64,000 bases of DNA from Tolumonas osonensis (lineage in GTDB: Bacteria > Pseudomonadota > Gammaproteobacteria > Enterobacterales > Aeromonadaceae): positions 186,001 to 250,000 of the forward strand of contig NZ_JACHGR010000006.1 in the NCBI RefSeq assembly GCF_014202415.1. The letters are read 5' to 3'. Both the position numbers and the translations under genes were made by a program. The notes under the pieces were generated by a model. That model ran no database searches. It was not told the origin of the DNA and was given only the letters and a program-made list of their open reading frames with translations. This document shows, one piece after another, positions 8,246-16,643 of this stretch (position 1 is the stretch's first letter; each line of letters starts with the position of its first letter).

Positions 8246-9876
8246 TTCTGCACCTCCTCGCTGATCATTTCCATGGCATGACAGGGACACTGGTTATAGC
8301 AAGCACTGCAGCCGGTACATTTGTCGTAATCAATCCGGTATCCCGCCCCTTTACCCAGTTTGATAATGGCTTCTTCCGGGCAGGCGCCGTAGCAACCGTC
8401 GCACTCGAAACAGTTGCCACAGGAATAACAGCGTGCAGCTTCATAACGGGCCTGCGCCGGCGTCAAGCCACCAATAATTTCATCGAATCCTTCGCGTTCT
8501 TCAGGGGTGACCACCGGCTGGCTGCTTGCTTCTGCATCGGTGTCATACCAGAGATGCAGTTTGGAATAGGGCATGACGGGGTGTACGGCTGGTTTCTGGT
8601 AAGGCTGGTTCCTAAGCCAGCCATCGATATGCCGTGCGGCCTTTTTGCCATGCCCTGTTGCGACAGTGACAGTCCGTTCGGATGGCACCATATCCCCGCC
8701 GGCAAAAATGCCCGGGACACTGGTCATCATGTGTTCGTCAACGGTAACCACACCATCTTCATGCAATTGGATACCGGGTATACGTTCGATGACGGAAAGA
8801 TCCACGTTCTGCCCAAGTGCCAGGATCACACTATCCGCTTCCAGCGTTTCATACTTACCTGTCGGCTGAGGCTGTCCTTTGTCATCGACCGTCATTTCCT
8901 CAATGGTTAAGGTCGTACCATCGATATTCCGGATGGTGCGCAGCCAGTTAATGATCACGCCTTCTTCTATGGCTTCATCGGCTTCGAACTGATGCGCCGG
9001 CATATGCTCACGATCCCGGCGATAGATAATCACGGTCTCTTCTGCGCCCAGACGACGGGCGGTACGGGCTGCATCCATCGCGGTATTTCCGCCGCCATAG
9101 ATGGCGACACGGCGGCCTAGCTTGGGCACTTCGCCCCGTTCAACCGCGGAGAGGTAACTAACGGCGTCCAGAATTTTTCCGGCTTCGCGCGCCGGAATAT
9201 CGATACGTTTGGCTAAATGCGCGCCGATAGCCAGAAAAACGGCATCAAAGCCATTCTCTGTTTTAACCTTCAGTACATCGTCCACTTTCTGATTCAGTTT
9301 CAACGTAATGCCGGTATCCAGTATTTGTTGGATCTCCCGATCCAGTACATCCCGGGGCATCCGGTAAGCGGGTATGCCGAAGCGCATCATGCCACCGGCC
9401 ATCGGGCCTGCTTCATGAATTTCCACCTCATGACCGAGACGACGAAGTTGCCATGCACACGATAATCCGGAAGGTCCGGCACCAATAACCAGCACCTTTT
9501 TACCACTCGGGGGCGCATCAAATTTCGGTTTCCAGCCATGGAGCAGTGCCTGATCCCCGAGAAACCGTTCAACGGCATGAATACTGACAGACTGGTCAAC
9601 ATGCGTCCGGTTACAGGATGTTTCGCAAGGGTGATAGCAGACCCGGCCATGAACAGCTGGCATCGGGTTGTTGGCAATCAGGTGCTGCCAGGCTTCTTCA
9701 TAGCGCTCTGCTTGTGCCAGGGCGAGCCACGCCTGAATATTTTCACCCGCCGGACAGGCCTGGTTACAAGGTGGCAGCGAATTCTGGTAAATGGGACGAA
9801 TATGGCGGATAGGTCCGGTGCCTGTTTTACTGCTTAAATCAGGTGGCAACGTCATGTCCCGGCTGTGTTTTTTCAT
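8242..9876 (-). CDS. GltD-like NAD(P)H flavoprotein fused to C-terminal 2x[4Fe-4S] ferredoxin domain
   Basis: A 544-residue fusion. Residues about 30-110 form the Cys-rich Fer4_20 domain of glutamate synthase small-subunit relatives (CNQACPAGENIQAW; RVCYHPCETSCNR). Residues about 125-430 hold two dinucleotide folds (VLVIGAGPSGLSCAWQL for FAD; VAIYGGGNTAMDAARTA for NAD(P)H) and the GDM FAD loop. The C-terminus has ferredoxin motifs (CDGCYGACPEEAI; CTGCSACYNQCP) like a PorD subunit. Being first in the operon with nifJ, it probably moves electrons between ferredoxin and NAD(P). This is not a true gltD because there is no gltB and ferredoxin domains are fused. Confidence 0.88.
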   Translation of the reverse strand: MKKHSRDMTLPPDLSSKTGTGPIRHIRPIYQNSLPPCNQACPAGENIQAWLALAQAERYEEAWQHLIANNPMPAVHGRVCYHPCETSCNRTHVDQSVSIHAVERFLGDQALLHGWKPKFDAPPSGKKVLVIGAGPSGLSCAWQLRRLGHEVEIHEAGPMAGGMMRFGIPAYRMPRDVLDREIQQILDTGITLKLNQKVDDVLKVKTENGFDAVFLAIGAHLAKRIDIPAREAGKILDAVSYLSAVERGEVPKLGRRVAIYGGGNTAMDAARTARRLGAEETVIIYRRDREHMPAHQFEADEAIEEGVIINWLRTIRNIDGTTLTIEEMTVDDKGQPQPTGKYETLEADSVILALGQNVDLSVIERIPGIQLHEDGVVTVDEHMMTSVPGIFAGGDMVPSERTVTVATGHGKKAARHIDGWLRNQPYQKPAVHPVMPYSKLHLWYDTDAEASSQPVVTPEEREGFDEIIGGLTPAQARYEAARCYSCGNCFECDGCYGACPEEAIIKLGKGAGYRIDYDKCTGCSACYNQCPCHAMEMISEEVQK

Positions 9877-10083
9877 ATAAGCCCCTGTTGATGCAATTTT
9901 TAAGATGGCCGATCAGCAATATCAGTTTCTTAAGAAACTGTAGTTCATGGATCGTTAATCTTCATTGCATATATAAGGGATTACTCATGTATTAGCATGA
10001 AAGCACAAGTAATGGATCGGTGGTTATTTGAGCAGCTTTAACTATGCTTTATTCAGCCGCCGATAAACAAATAAGGTGAATGT
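9877..10083. other. Divergent promoter region of nifJ operon and multicopper oxidase
   Basis: A 207-base region with the two genes leaving in opposite directions. Apart from the 18-bp palindrome listed separately, it is AT-rich. The oxidase ribosome binding site AAGGTGA is at 10073-10079. No clear FNR or CueR box was recognised. Confidence 0.5.
9923..9940. promoter_or_regulatory. Perfect 18-bp palindrome, candidate operator
   Basis: CAGTTTCTTAAGAAACTG reads identically on both strands with no spacer. It lies 47 bases upstream of the flavoprotein-nifJ operon start and about 145 bases upstream of the oxidase. It has no T-run, so it is not a terminator. The regulator is unknown. Confidence 0.55.
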
Positions 10084-11553
10084 ATGTTATCTCGTTATCT
10101 TGGGATCCTGCTCCTGGGAGCGGGTTCAACCTTCTGGAGTTCGTTTCTCTCTGCGCAAGAATCAATGCACGGCATGATGATGCCAATGATGCGTGCGGAG
10201 GAAATCAAGGCACCGGTGCTGCCTCATGGCGCGGCTTTACAGGAAGTAGCCAAATTAGCGAACCAGAGTCAGCAACCCAATCTCTTTAAGGCGGATGTAA
10301 CTGCGGCACCTGCCGAAACCGAATTTGTCACCGGTAAAAAGACCACGGTCTGGGCATATAACGGGCGTGTTCCCGGCCCGCTGATTGAGGTACAGGAAGG
10401 CGATACGGTTGAGATCCGGCTCATTAATAAATTACCGCAGCCGACGACCATTCACTGGCATGGTCTGCCTATCCCGCCGGAACAGGATGGTAACCCTATG
10501 GATCCTGTCTTGCCCGGTAAAGAACTGATATACCGGTTTACGCTTCCGGAAGGCAGTGCCGGCACGTATTGGTATCACCCGCATCCGCATGAATATACCG
10601 CAGAGCAGGTTTTCCGGGGATTGGCGGCGCCGTTTATTGTCCGGGCAAAAAATGATCCGCTGAAAGATATTCCTGAACGCAATCTGATGATTTCGGATCT
10701 CAAGTTAACCCCGGATGGCGCGATTGCGGGAAATGACATGAACGACTGGATGAACGGCCGCGAAGGCCAGTTTGTGCTGGTGAATGGTCAGTATCATCCG
10801 GTGGTCGAGGTCAAAGGGACAGAGCGCTGGCGGATCTGGAATGCGACCAGCGCCCGGTATCTCAATCTGTCGCTTGGCGGACGTAAATTCACGCTGGTGG
10901 GCACCGATGGCGGATTACTGGAAAAGCCAGTTCGTGACCTGCAAACGCTGTTGCTGAGCCCGGCGGAACGCATTGAAATTATCGTGGATGCCGCGGGGCA
11001 GGAAGGCAAGGTCAGTCTGTTCGCAGAACCCTATAACCGGGGCAAAATGGGGCATGTCGCGGCTGAAAAACGTATTGATATCGCTGCAGTTAATTTGCTC
11101 GCAGGTCCATCTATCGCGATACCGGAGGTATTAAGGAAAATCGATGATCTGGGTGAAGCCAAAGCCATGAAGAAAATGGTCTTTAGCGAAGCCATGAGCA
11201 TGGCGAATGGCCGGCATATGATGCTGTTTCTCATCAATGGTAAATCCTTCGATATGCACCGCATTGATTTCATCAGTCGTCTGCACGAAACGGAACTGTG
11301 GGAGATCATCAATAACGCGGATATGGATCATCCGTTCCATGTCCATGGCACACAATTCCAGGTCGTGGAAACAGAACGAAATGGCGTCCGGACACCGGCG
11401 CCGTACCGGGCGTGGAAAGACACGGTGAATGTGCGGCGCGGGGAAACGGTCCGCATAAAAATCCGGCAGGATTTTCCGGGGTTAAGGATGCTGCACTGCC
11501 ATATTCTGGAACATGAAATGCTGGGGATGATGGCCATTCAGCAAGTCAAATAA
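10084..11553 (+). CDS. Periplasmic multicopper oxidase
   Basis: A 489-residue three-domain cupredoxin oxidase that couples one-electron oxidation of a substrate (metal ions or phenolics) to reduction of O2 to water. All copper motifs are present: HWHG (residues 124-127), HPHPH (165-169), HPFHVHG, and C-terminal HCHILEHEMLGMM with the type-1 Cys and Met ligand region. A hydrophobic signal sequence spans residues 1-24. The mature N-terminus begins with a Met-rich stretch (MHGMMMPMM, residues 28-36) that could bind Cu(I). It lacks the Met-rich insert of CueO as far as I can see, so CueO orthology is unproven. A hairpin follows the stop. Confidence 0.9.
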   Translation: MLSRYLGILLLGAGSTFWSSFLSAQESMHGMMMPMMRAEEIKAPVLPHGAALQEVAKLANQSQQPNLFKADVTAAPAETEFVTGKKTTVWAYNGRVPGPLIEVQEGDTVEIRLINKLPQPTTIHWHGLPIPPEQDGNPMDPVLPGKELIYRFTLPEGSAGTYWYHPHPHEYTAEQVFRGLAAPFIVRAKNDPLKDIPERNLMISDLKLTPDGAIAGNDMNDWMNGREGQFVLVNGQYHPVVEVKGTERWRIWNATSARYLNLSLGGRKFTLVGTDGGLLEKPVRDLQTLLLSPAERIEIIVDAAGQEGKVSLFAEPYNRGKMGHVAAEKRIDIAAVNLLAGPSIAIPEVLRKIDDLGEAKAMKKMVFSEAMSMANGRHMMLFLINGKSFDMHRIDFISRLHETELWEIINNADMDHPFHVHGTQFQVVETERNGVRTPAPYRAWKDTVNVRRGETVRIKIRQDFPGLRMLHCHILEHEMLGMMAIQQVK

Positions 11554-11560
11554 GTAAAAC

Positions 11561-11581
11561 TATCCTTGATTTTCAAGGATA
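11561..11581 (+). terminator. Hairpin after multicopper oxidase gene
   Basis: A perfect 9-bp stem TATCCTTGA / TCAAGGATA with a 3-base loop lies just after the oxidase stop. There is no T-run after it, so it is a weak terminator or an mRNA-end hairpin. Confidence 0.45.
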
Positions 11582-11621
11582 TTCAGGTTGAGATAATTTT
11601 CCGTTGCAGTAAAGGATTGAT

Positions 11622-12563
11622 ATGAACACCTCATCGTCTACGGAAAAGACCCGATTCCTGGCAAAAATTGATTGGCCCGGCTTGCTGATACTGACATTAC
11701 CGCCGTTATTCTGGGCCGGTAATTTTGTGGTAGGACGCGCAGTGAGGAATGATATTGCGCCGATGATATTATCCTTCGGACGCTGGCTCATTGCTCTGGT
11801 CTGTATCCTGCCGTTTGCCTGGAAGCCAATGTGGCGGGATCTGGCTTTATACTGGCAGCACCGCTGGCGGGTACTGGGCGTCTCGCTGGCCGGTGTCGCG
11901 GCGTTCAACTCGCTGGTTTATACCGGACTGCATACTACAACCGTGACCAACGGCATTTTGCTGAACTCGACTATTCCGATCCTCATTGTGCTCTTTGGGG
12001 TGATGTTCTATGCCCAGCGGCTGGCCCGGATACAGCTCGCCGGTCTGATTTTTTCCTTTGCGGGTGTTCTGACGATCATTCTGCACGGGGAGTGGCAACG
12101 GTTGCTGTCGCTGACATTCTCACGGGGTGATCTGATCGTCTTTTCTGCCATGGTGTGCTGGGCGTTATACACCTTGTGGCTGCGGGGATTGCCGGCTGAA
12201 ATAAACCGGATCGGCTTGATGGGTATGCAGATCGTGCTGGCGCTGATCGCCCTGTTTCCGTTTTATCTGTGGGAGCAGTCTGGCAGTGCGGGCTTTGTGT
12301 GGACATCAAATGCCGTTCTGGCCTTGGCCTATGTGGGCATATTCCCGTCGGTGGTTGCCTATCTGCTGTATAACATCGGGGTAGCCCGGGTCGGGCCTGT
12401 CAGAGCCGGGTTGTTTATCCACTTAATGCCAGTTTTCGGCACCATACTGTCGGTCGCATTCCTGGGTGAAGTGCTGCGTCATTATCACTTCATCGGTGCC
12501 GCCTCCATTTTCCTGGGGATCATTTTTGCCGGGGCCCGGGGCAGAAAAACAGCCAGCCGTTGA
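11622..12563 (+). CDS. EamA/DMT-family exporter
   Basis: A 313-residue polytopic inner-membrane protein with about ten hydrophobic helices arranged as two EamA repeats. The first repeat starts LLILTLPPLFWAGNFVVGR and the second RGDLIVFSAMVCWALYTLWLRGL; both are typical of RhaT/YdcZ-like drug/metabolite transporters that export amino acids or metabolites. AAAGGA precedes the ATG by about seven bases. It is separated from the oxidase by a hairpin and converges on the hydroxylase gene with only seven bases between stops. The substrate cannot be read from the sequence. Confidence 0.85.
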   Translation: MNTSSSTEKTRFLAKIDWPGLLILTLPPLFWAGNFVVGRAVRNDIAPMILSFGRWLIALVCILPFAWKPMWRDLALYWQHRWRVLGVSLAGVAAFNSLVYTGLHTTTVTNGILLNSTIPILIVLFGVMFYAQRLARIQLAGLIFSFAGVLTIILHGEWQRLLSLTFSRGDLIVFSAMVCWALYTLWLRGLPAEINRIGLMGMQIVLALIALFPFYLWEQSGSAGFVWTSNAVLALAYVGIFPSVVAYLLYNIGVARVGPVRAGLFIHLMPVFGTILSVAFLGEVLRHYHFIGAASIFLGIIFAGARGRKTASR

Positions 12564-12570
12564 TACCCGG

Positions 12571-13602
12571 TTATTCTTTTAGCTGCTGCGGCTGAGTGGT
12601 TGTACCTACTGGTCGCACCAGGCGCCAGAGCTTGAGGGCAGTGACCCAGAACGGACGCACGATCAGATTGTGCAGCTTCAGGTAACGCTCGTTATCCTGA
12701 GGCGCAACACCGAACTCCAGATGCTCGGGCTGCGGCGTGGTCACGTATAACGTGCCGAACATCCAGTCCCAGAGTGACAGATTGGTCCCGAAATTCCGGT
12801 TGAAATGACGCGGATCACGGCTGTGATGGATCTGGTGCTGCGCCGGGCTGTTAATGATATGTTCGATCTTCGGACCGAAGGAAAGCCAGATATGGCTATG
12901 ACGAAGATTGGCCGCAAGCGCATTAAAAATGAAGGTCAGGTAGCTGACACCAAACAGCGTGTATGCACTGACTTTCCCACCACATAGCCAGAAAAAAGTG
13001 CCGCCGAACAGGGCCAGACAAACACCTTTCAGCACCATTTCACTGAGCTTTTCAAAAAAATGAATACGGCTCGCGGTCGCCGGAACCATCACTACCGCAC
13101 TGTGATGGACTTTGTGGAACTCCCAGAGCCAGCGGCAATGGAACGCCCGGTGTAACCAGTAATGCGCAAAATCACTGACCAGAAACGCGCCGAAGCCATA
13201 CAGCAGCATCAATGCCATATTTTCACCGAGGCGGGGACGCGCGCCCCAGACCTGAGAAAGGAACTGGGTGACATCGCCACTTTTGAGTAGCTGGGGATCC
13301 AGCAGCGCCATCACCGGTACAATAAACAAGAGATGCAGCAGGGGACGGATAAAATAATAGACGTAATCGTTCAGTGCAGAGCGATGCAGCCAGACTTTCC
13401 GGCCGCCCAGAAAGCCCGGGAAATGATCCGCCTGGCTGTAACCTCGTTGCCGTTGCCAGCGGTAGACAAAGTAAGCCACAGACAAAGACACCACAAGAAA
13501 CGGCAAACCCAGACGGCCGTTCCAGTCAAAAAGTCCGCAAAACGTATTCCAGACCGGATTCCAGACATAGTGGGTGAGGGCATTGGTCAAATCTGGCGAC
13601 AT
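12571..13602 (-). CDS. Membrane fatty-acid hydroxylase / sterol desaturase family diiron enzyme
   Basis: A 343-residue integral membrane protein with the eight-histidine diiron signature of the fatty-acid hydroxylase superfamily: HYWLH (His147-His151), HKVHH (His163-167) and HQIHH (His256-260), plus an extra conserved-looking RHSH. Hydrophobic segments surround residues 33-48, 83-102, 130-148 and 190-230. It would insert a hydroxyl group or double bond into a lipid tail using O2. It follows the SDR and AKR genes on the same strand but has a strong Fur-box candidate in the 79-base gap, so it is probably transcribed on its own under iron control. The substrate is unknown. Confidence 0.85.
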   Translation of the reverse strand: MSPDLTNALTHYVWNPVWNTFCGLFDWNGRLGLPFLVVSLSVAYFVYRWQRQRGYSQADHFPGFLGGRKVWLHRSALNDYVYYFIRPLLHLLFIVPVMALLDPQLLKSGDVTQFLSQVWGARPRLGENMALMLLYGFGAFLVSDFAHYWLHRAFHCRWLWEFHKVHHSAVVMVPATASRIHFFEKLSEMVLKGVCLALFGGTFFWLCGGKVSAYTLFGVSYLTFIFNALAANLRHSHIWLSFGPKIEHIINSPAQHQIHHSRDPRHFNRNFGTNLSLWDWMFGTLYVTTPQPEHLEFGVAPQDNERYLKLHNLIVRPFWVTALKLWRLVRPVGTTTQPQQLKE

Positions 13603-13651
13603 ACTTTGGCGGTAACTTCATCAGTGGGCACATGCATGTCTGAATTTTAAA

Positions 13652-13666
13652 CGATAATAATTATCA
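13652..13666. promoter_or_regulatory. Fur box candidate
   Basis: CGATAAT-A-ATTATCA matches the 7-1-7 Fur motif TGATAATNATTATCA with one mismatch, at the outermost base. It lies 50 bases upstream of the diiron hydroxylase ATG, a promoter-overlapping distance, predicting repression when Fe(II) is plentiful. Confidence 0.65.
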
Positions 13667-13681
13667 GTACAATGCCAGCCG

Positions 13682-14509
13682 TTAACCAAATGTCTCTGGA
13701 TCAGGCCCCAGTCGCTGATTGCGATTCAGCGTTGACATTGTGGTCATATCCTCGGCATCCAGCGCAAAATTGAACACATTGACGTTTTCTTTAATCCGGC
13801 CCGGCGTGACGGACTTTGGAATCACGATCAGGCCATTATCCAGATGCCAGCGGATGATAACCTGAGCAGGTGTTTTACCGTGCTTTGCCGCAATCCGGGC
13901 AATGGTTTGATCACTGATTGCCTGATTCTGGGCCAACGGACTCCAGGATTCAGTCAGCATGCCGAGTTTTGAGTGCACTTGTCTTAAGTGCGATTGCTGC
14001 AGATAGGGGTGGAGTTCAATTTGGTTTAAAACAGGAACCACACCCGTTTCATCAATCAGGCACTGAAGGTTCGATTCGGTGAAATTTGAAACGCCAATTG
14101 AACGGATCAGACCTTCCTTACGCAGTTCGACCATGGTTTGCCAGGTTTCAACAAACAGATCACGGTGTGGCACCGGCCAGTGGATCAACAGTAAATCGAC
14201 ATAATCCAGGCCGAGTCGCTCCAGACTCTGCTGCAATGCCTGACGGGTGAGCATCTTGCCCTGCGCATCATTCCATACTTTGGTGGTAATGAAGACCGCT
14301 TCTCGCGGCAGAGCGCTTTCCCGGAAACCAGCACCGACGCCAGCTTCATTCCCGTAGATCGCAGCAGTATCAATATGTCGGTAACCGGCCAGCAGCGCTT
14401 CGCGTACCGCCATTGTTGTTTGTTCCGGACTGGCTTGCCAGACACCCAATCCGAGTTGAGGAATCTGGTTTCCGTCGTTTAACGAGATAAAAGGCGCGGT
14501 GGTAGTCAT
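13682..14509 (-). CDS. Aldo/keto reductase, DkgA-like (2,5-diketo-D-gluconate reductase family)
   Basis: A 275-residue NADPH-dependent AKR, the usual length for DkgA. The tetrad region DTAAIYGNEAGVG (Asp, Tyr), FITTKVWN (Lys) and LLLIHWPVP (His) are all visible. The C-terminus carries the cofactor segment VIPKSVTPGRIKEN. The start at 14509 has AAGGA upstream; a frame extension to 14566 overlaps the preceding gene and lacks support. It lies 31 bases after the SDR gene on the same strand, so the two form an operon divergent from a LysR regulator. The likely role is reduction of ketoaldoses or methylglyoxal. Confidence 0.87.
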   Translation of the reverse strand: MTTTAPFISLNDGNQIPQLGLGVWQASPEQTTMAVREALLAGYRHIDTAAIYGNEAGVGAGFRESALPREAVFITTKVWNDAQGKMLTRQALQQSLERLGLDYVDLLLIHWPVPHRDLFVETWQTMVELRKEGLIRSIGVSNFTESNLQCLIDETGVVPVLNQIELHPYLQQSHLRQVHSKLGMLTESWSPLAQNQAISDQTIARIAAKHGKTPAQVIIRWHLDNGLIVIPKSVTPGRIKENVNVFNFALDAEDMTTMSTLNRNQRLGPDPETFG

Positions 14510-14540
14510 TGTTTTATCCTTGCTTGTCATTGTGGGTTCA

Positions 14541-15389
14541 TCAAGCACCCTTGATGAATTCTGCAAACTTTGGTTTCCAATCCGGATGCCAGCGGGATAA
14601 AGCCGGACGATTATGGATTAAATCGTCAGCAGACCATTGCATTCGGCGCTGATCTAATTCTCGGGTGACTTCGTTGTCTTCACAAAAGATATAAAAGTCA
14701 CCGGCATTAATTCCCTGGACTAATCGCTCTGCAACCTGGGTTGCACTCCAGGGGGCTGCGGGTTTGAGTGAGTCAAAGGCGATTCCGGGAAAATTCATTG
14801 GTGTAAAGGTATACCCCGGAATCAACAGATGAGCCGTGATCTTGTCAGCAACTGTTACCCGTAATTCATGTGCCAGTTGTTCGGTCAGCACCCGTACCGC
14901 CGCTTTTGATACAGCATAAGCTGCATTGCCGGGTGGTGTCGTGATCCCTTCTTTAGAACCCAGATTCACGATGGCACTGTGACTTGGTTGTTGCTGTAAC
15001 GTTTTGATAAATCGCGTTTGCAACATCAAAAGAGCCCAGAAATTGACTTCCATGAGTGAGCGCCATTGCGCCAGATTTTCCCATGGACCTGCTCTGGAAA
15101 GGATTGCCGCATTGTTTATGAGAATACCGATTTCACCGGTTGACACGGCCACTTGATGCAGTTGATCCAGCACGGTTTCTGATGTGACATCCCCTGCAAC
15201 AGGGTGGATAGTCAATTCCGGAAATTTGGAGCGTAACCGATGAATGGCATCCATTAACGCAGACGCATTTTTATCTGAGAGCACCAGTTTCATGTTCTCC
15301 TGTGCCATTCGCTCTGCAAGGGCATAGCCAATTCCGACGGCGGCACCGGTGATCACGGCGACAGCATCTTTTCTGATGGCTGAGTGCAT
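14541..15389 (-). CDS. Short-chain dehydrogenase/reductase
   Basis: A 282-residue classical SDR: Rossmann motif TGAAVGIG near residue 15, DVTSE, NNAA, catalytic Ser in NLGSKEG and the YAVSK Tyr/Lys pair. The start at 15389 (MHSAIRKDAVAVITG) has AGGA at the proper distance; a longer frame to 15497 would run into the regulator's promoter. The C-terminal part (HNRPALSRWHPDWKPKF) suggests a subgroup with a family-specific tail. It is the first gene of the SDR-AKR pair and is probably controlled by the adjacent divergent LysR protein. The substrate is unknown. Confidence 0.85.
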   Translation of the reverse strand: MHSAIRKDAVAVITGAAVGIGYALAERMAQENMKLVLSDKNASALMDAIHRLRSKFPELTIHPVAGDVTSETVLDQLHQVAVSTGEIGILINNAAILSRAGPWENLAQWRSLMEVNFWALLMLQTRFIKTLQQQPSHSAIVNLGSKEGITTPPGNAAYAVSKAAVRVLTEQLAHELRVTVADKITAHLLIPGYTFTPMNFPGIAFDSLKPAAPWSATQVAERLVQGINAGDFYIFCEDNEVTRELDQRRMQWSADDLIHNRPALSRWHPDWKPKFAEFIKGA

Positions 15390-15508
15390 AAATTTTCCTA
15401 AAGATGTCTGCAATTGTTGAATTATTCTAATGATACCGAGAAATAGCGGGCTTATAATTGAGGGGATAAGCATGTTTCGTTTAGTTTTATTCAACAATCA
15501 GAGGGCTT

Positions 15509-16447
15509 ATGGCGCAGCGTCCTGTTTCTAAAATCTCCCGTGCGGATTTGGCGGATCTGAATTCTTTCCTCGTCGTTCACCGTCTGTGCAACTTCACTCA
15601 GGCAGCAAAGGAACTGGGTGTGACAACATCCGCACTCAGTCATTCCATCCGGAATCTTGAATCCCGTCTTGGCGTCAGGCTGTTAAACCGGACCAGCCGG
15701 ACGGTATCGCCCACCGAAGCCGGCAGCAGTCTGGCAAAGCGATTGGAGATTGGATTTTCAGAAATCGGCGACGCGTTGGCAGAGGTCAATCGCCACAGGG
15801 AAAGCCCGGCTGGACGCCTGCGTCTGAATGTACTCCATGATGGCGCTCATTTGGTTCTGGCAAAGTACTTGCCGGTTTATCTGAAAAAATATCCGGACAT
15901 GTCCGTCGAAGTAGCGGTAGAAGACAAAATGGTGGATATCGTTGCCGCAGGTTTTGATGCCGGCATCCGTTTCGGGGGAACCATTCCGGCTGATCTGGTC
16001 GCTGTCAAAATCAGTTCTCCCCTGAAATGGGTGGCGGTTGCTTCACCCGGCTATTTATACCGGAGAACCGCCCCTGTGATTCCGGAAGATCTTATGCATC
16101 ATAACTGTATACAAATGCGGACAGGGCAGGGGATCATTTATCGCTGGGATTTTGAAAAAGACGGTGATCACCGGGTCATTGATGTTCCGGGCCAGGTCTG
16201 TGTGAATGACACCAATCTGGTGCTTGATTTTGCCCGTGCCGGGGTAGGGATCGGTTATTGTCTCGAAGCCCGGGCAATGCCGTATCTTCAGATCGGAGAG
16301 CTACGGCGGGTGTTACCGGACTGGGCACCGACCGAACCGCCCATGTATCTGTATTATCCGGGGCACCGGAGCATTCCGCCCGGCTTGCATGAACTGATTG
16401 ATGTGATTCGGAATGAGCTTTCGAACTCGAAAGAATCCGGTAATTGA
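15509..16447 (+). CDS. LysR-family transcriptional regulator
   Basis: A 312-residue LTTR. The winged helix-turn-helix spans about residues 12-70 (FTQAAKELGVTTSALSHSIRNLESRLGVRLLNRTSRTV), and the rest is a type 2 periplasmic-binding-like effector domain. It is transcribed away from the SDR-AKR operon with 119 bases between the starts, the usual arrangement for autoregulation and control of the divergent genes. The effector is unknown. Confidence 0.9.
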   Translation: MAQRPVSKISRADLADLNSFLVVHRLCNFTQAAKELGVTTSALSHSIRNLESRLGVRLLNRTSRTVSPTEAGSSLAKRLEIGFSEIGDALAEVNRHRESPAGRLRLNVLHDGAHLVLAKYLPVYLKKYPDMSVEVAVEDKMVDIVAAGFDAGIRFGGTIPADLVAVKISSPLKWVAVASPGYLYRRTAPVIPEDLMHHNCIQMRTGQGIIYRWDFEKDGDHRVIDVPGQVCVNDTNLVLDFARAGVGIGYCLEARAMPYLQIGELRRVLPDWAPTEPPMYLYYPGHRSIPPGLHELIDVIRNELSNSKESGN

Positions 16448-16494
16448 TTGATTTGCCTGTTAGCTTAGGTCATGCCACTAAAGCCGCTTTAACG

Positions 16495-16518
16495 GCCCGT
16501 TTATTGATTTGAACGGGC
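16495..16518 (+). terminator. Weak hairpin after LysR gene
   Basis: GCCCGTT / AACGGGC stem with a 10-base loop, about 47 bases after the LysR stop. It is followed by A rather than T residues, so termination on this strand is doubtful. Confidence 0.3.
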
Positions 16519-16567
16519 AAAAAGACATTTTCTGATAAAATTTCGCCCTCCATCACACTTTCAAATG

Positions 16568-16592
16568 TTTTCATTTTGCTTTCGATATCGAA
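16568..16592. promoter_or_regulatory. GatR/AgaR-type operator candidate upstream of gatZ
   Basis: The segment contains TTTCATTTTGCTTTCG, spaced T-tracts with TTTC repeats like the DeoR-family AgaR/GatR sites, running into the perfect 12-bp palindrome TTCGATATCGAA (16581-16592). A related block occurs upstream of gatR. A possible promoter (TTGAAC at 16509, AT-rich -10 near 16534) lies just before it. Confidence 0.5.
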
Positions 16593-16643
16593 TGGTCAAT
16601 TATTTTCGCAACCAAAAGACAAAACGTTTCGAATGGAGTGAAA

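Noticed and set aside
8246-8290. 15-residue N-terminal extension of NifJ
   Set aside because: The strong AGGAGGT site and ATGA overlap fix the start at 8245.
8242-9876. Calling this gene gltD (glutamate synthase small subunit)
   Set aside because: There is no gltB, the partner is nifJ, and two ferredoxin motifs are fused at the C-terminus.
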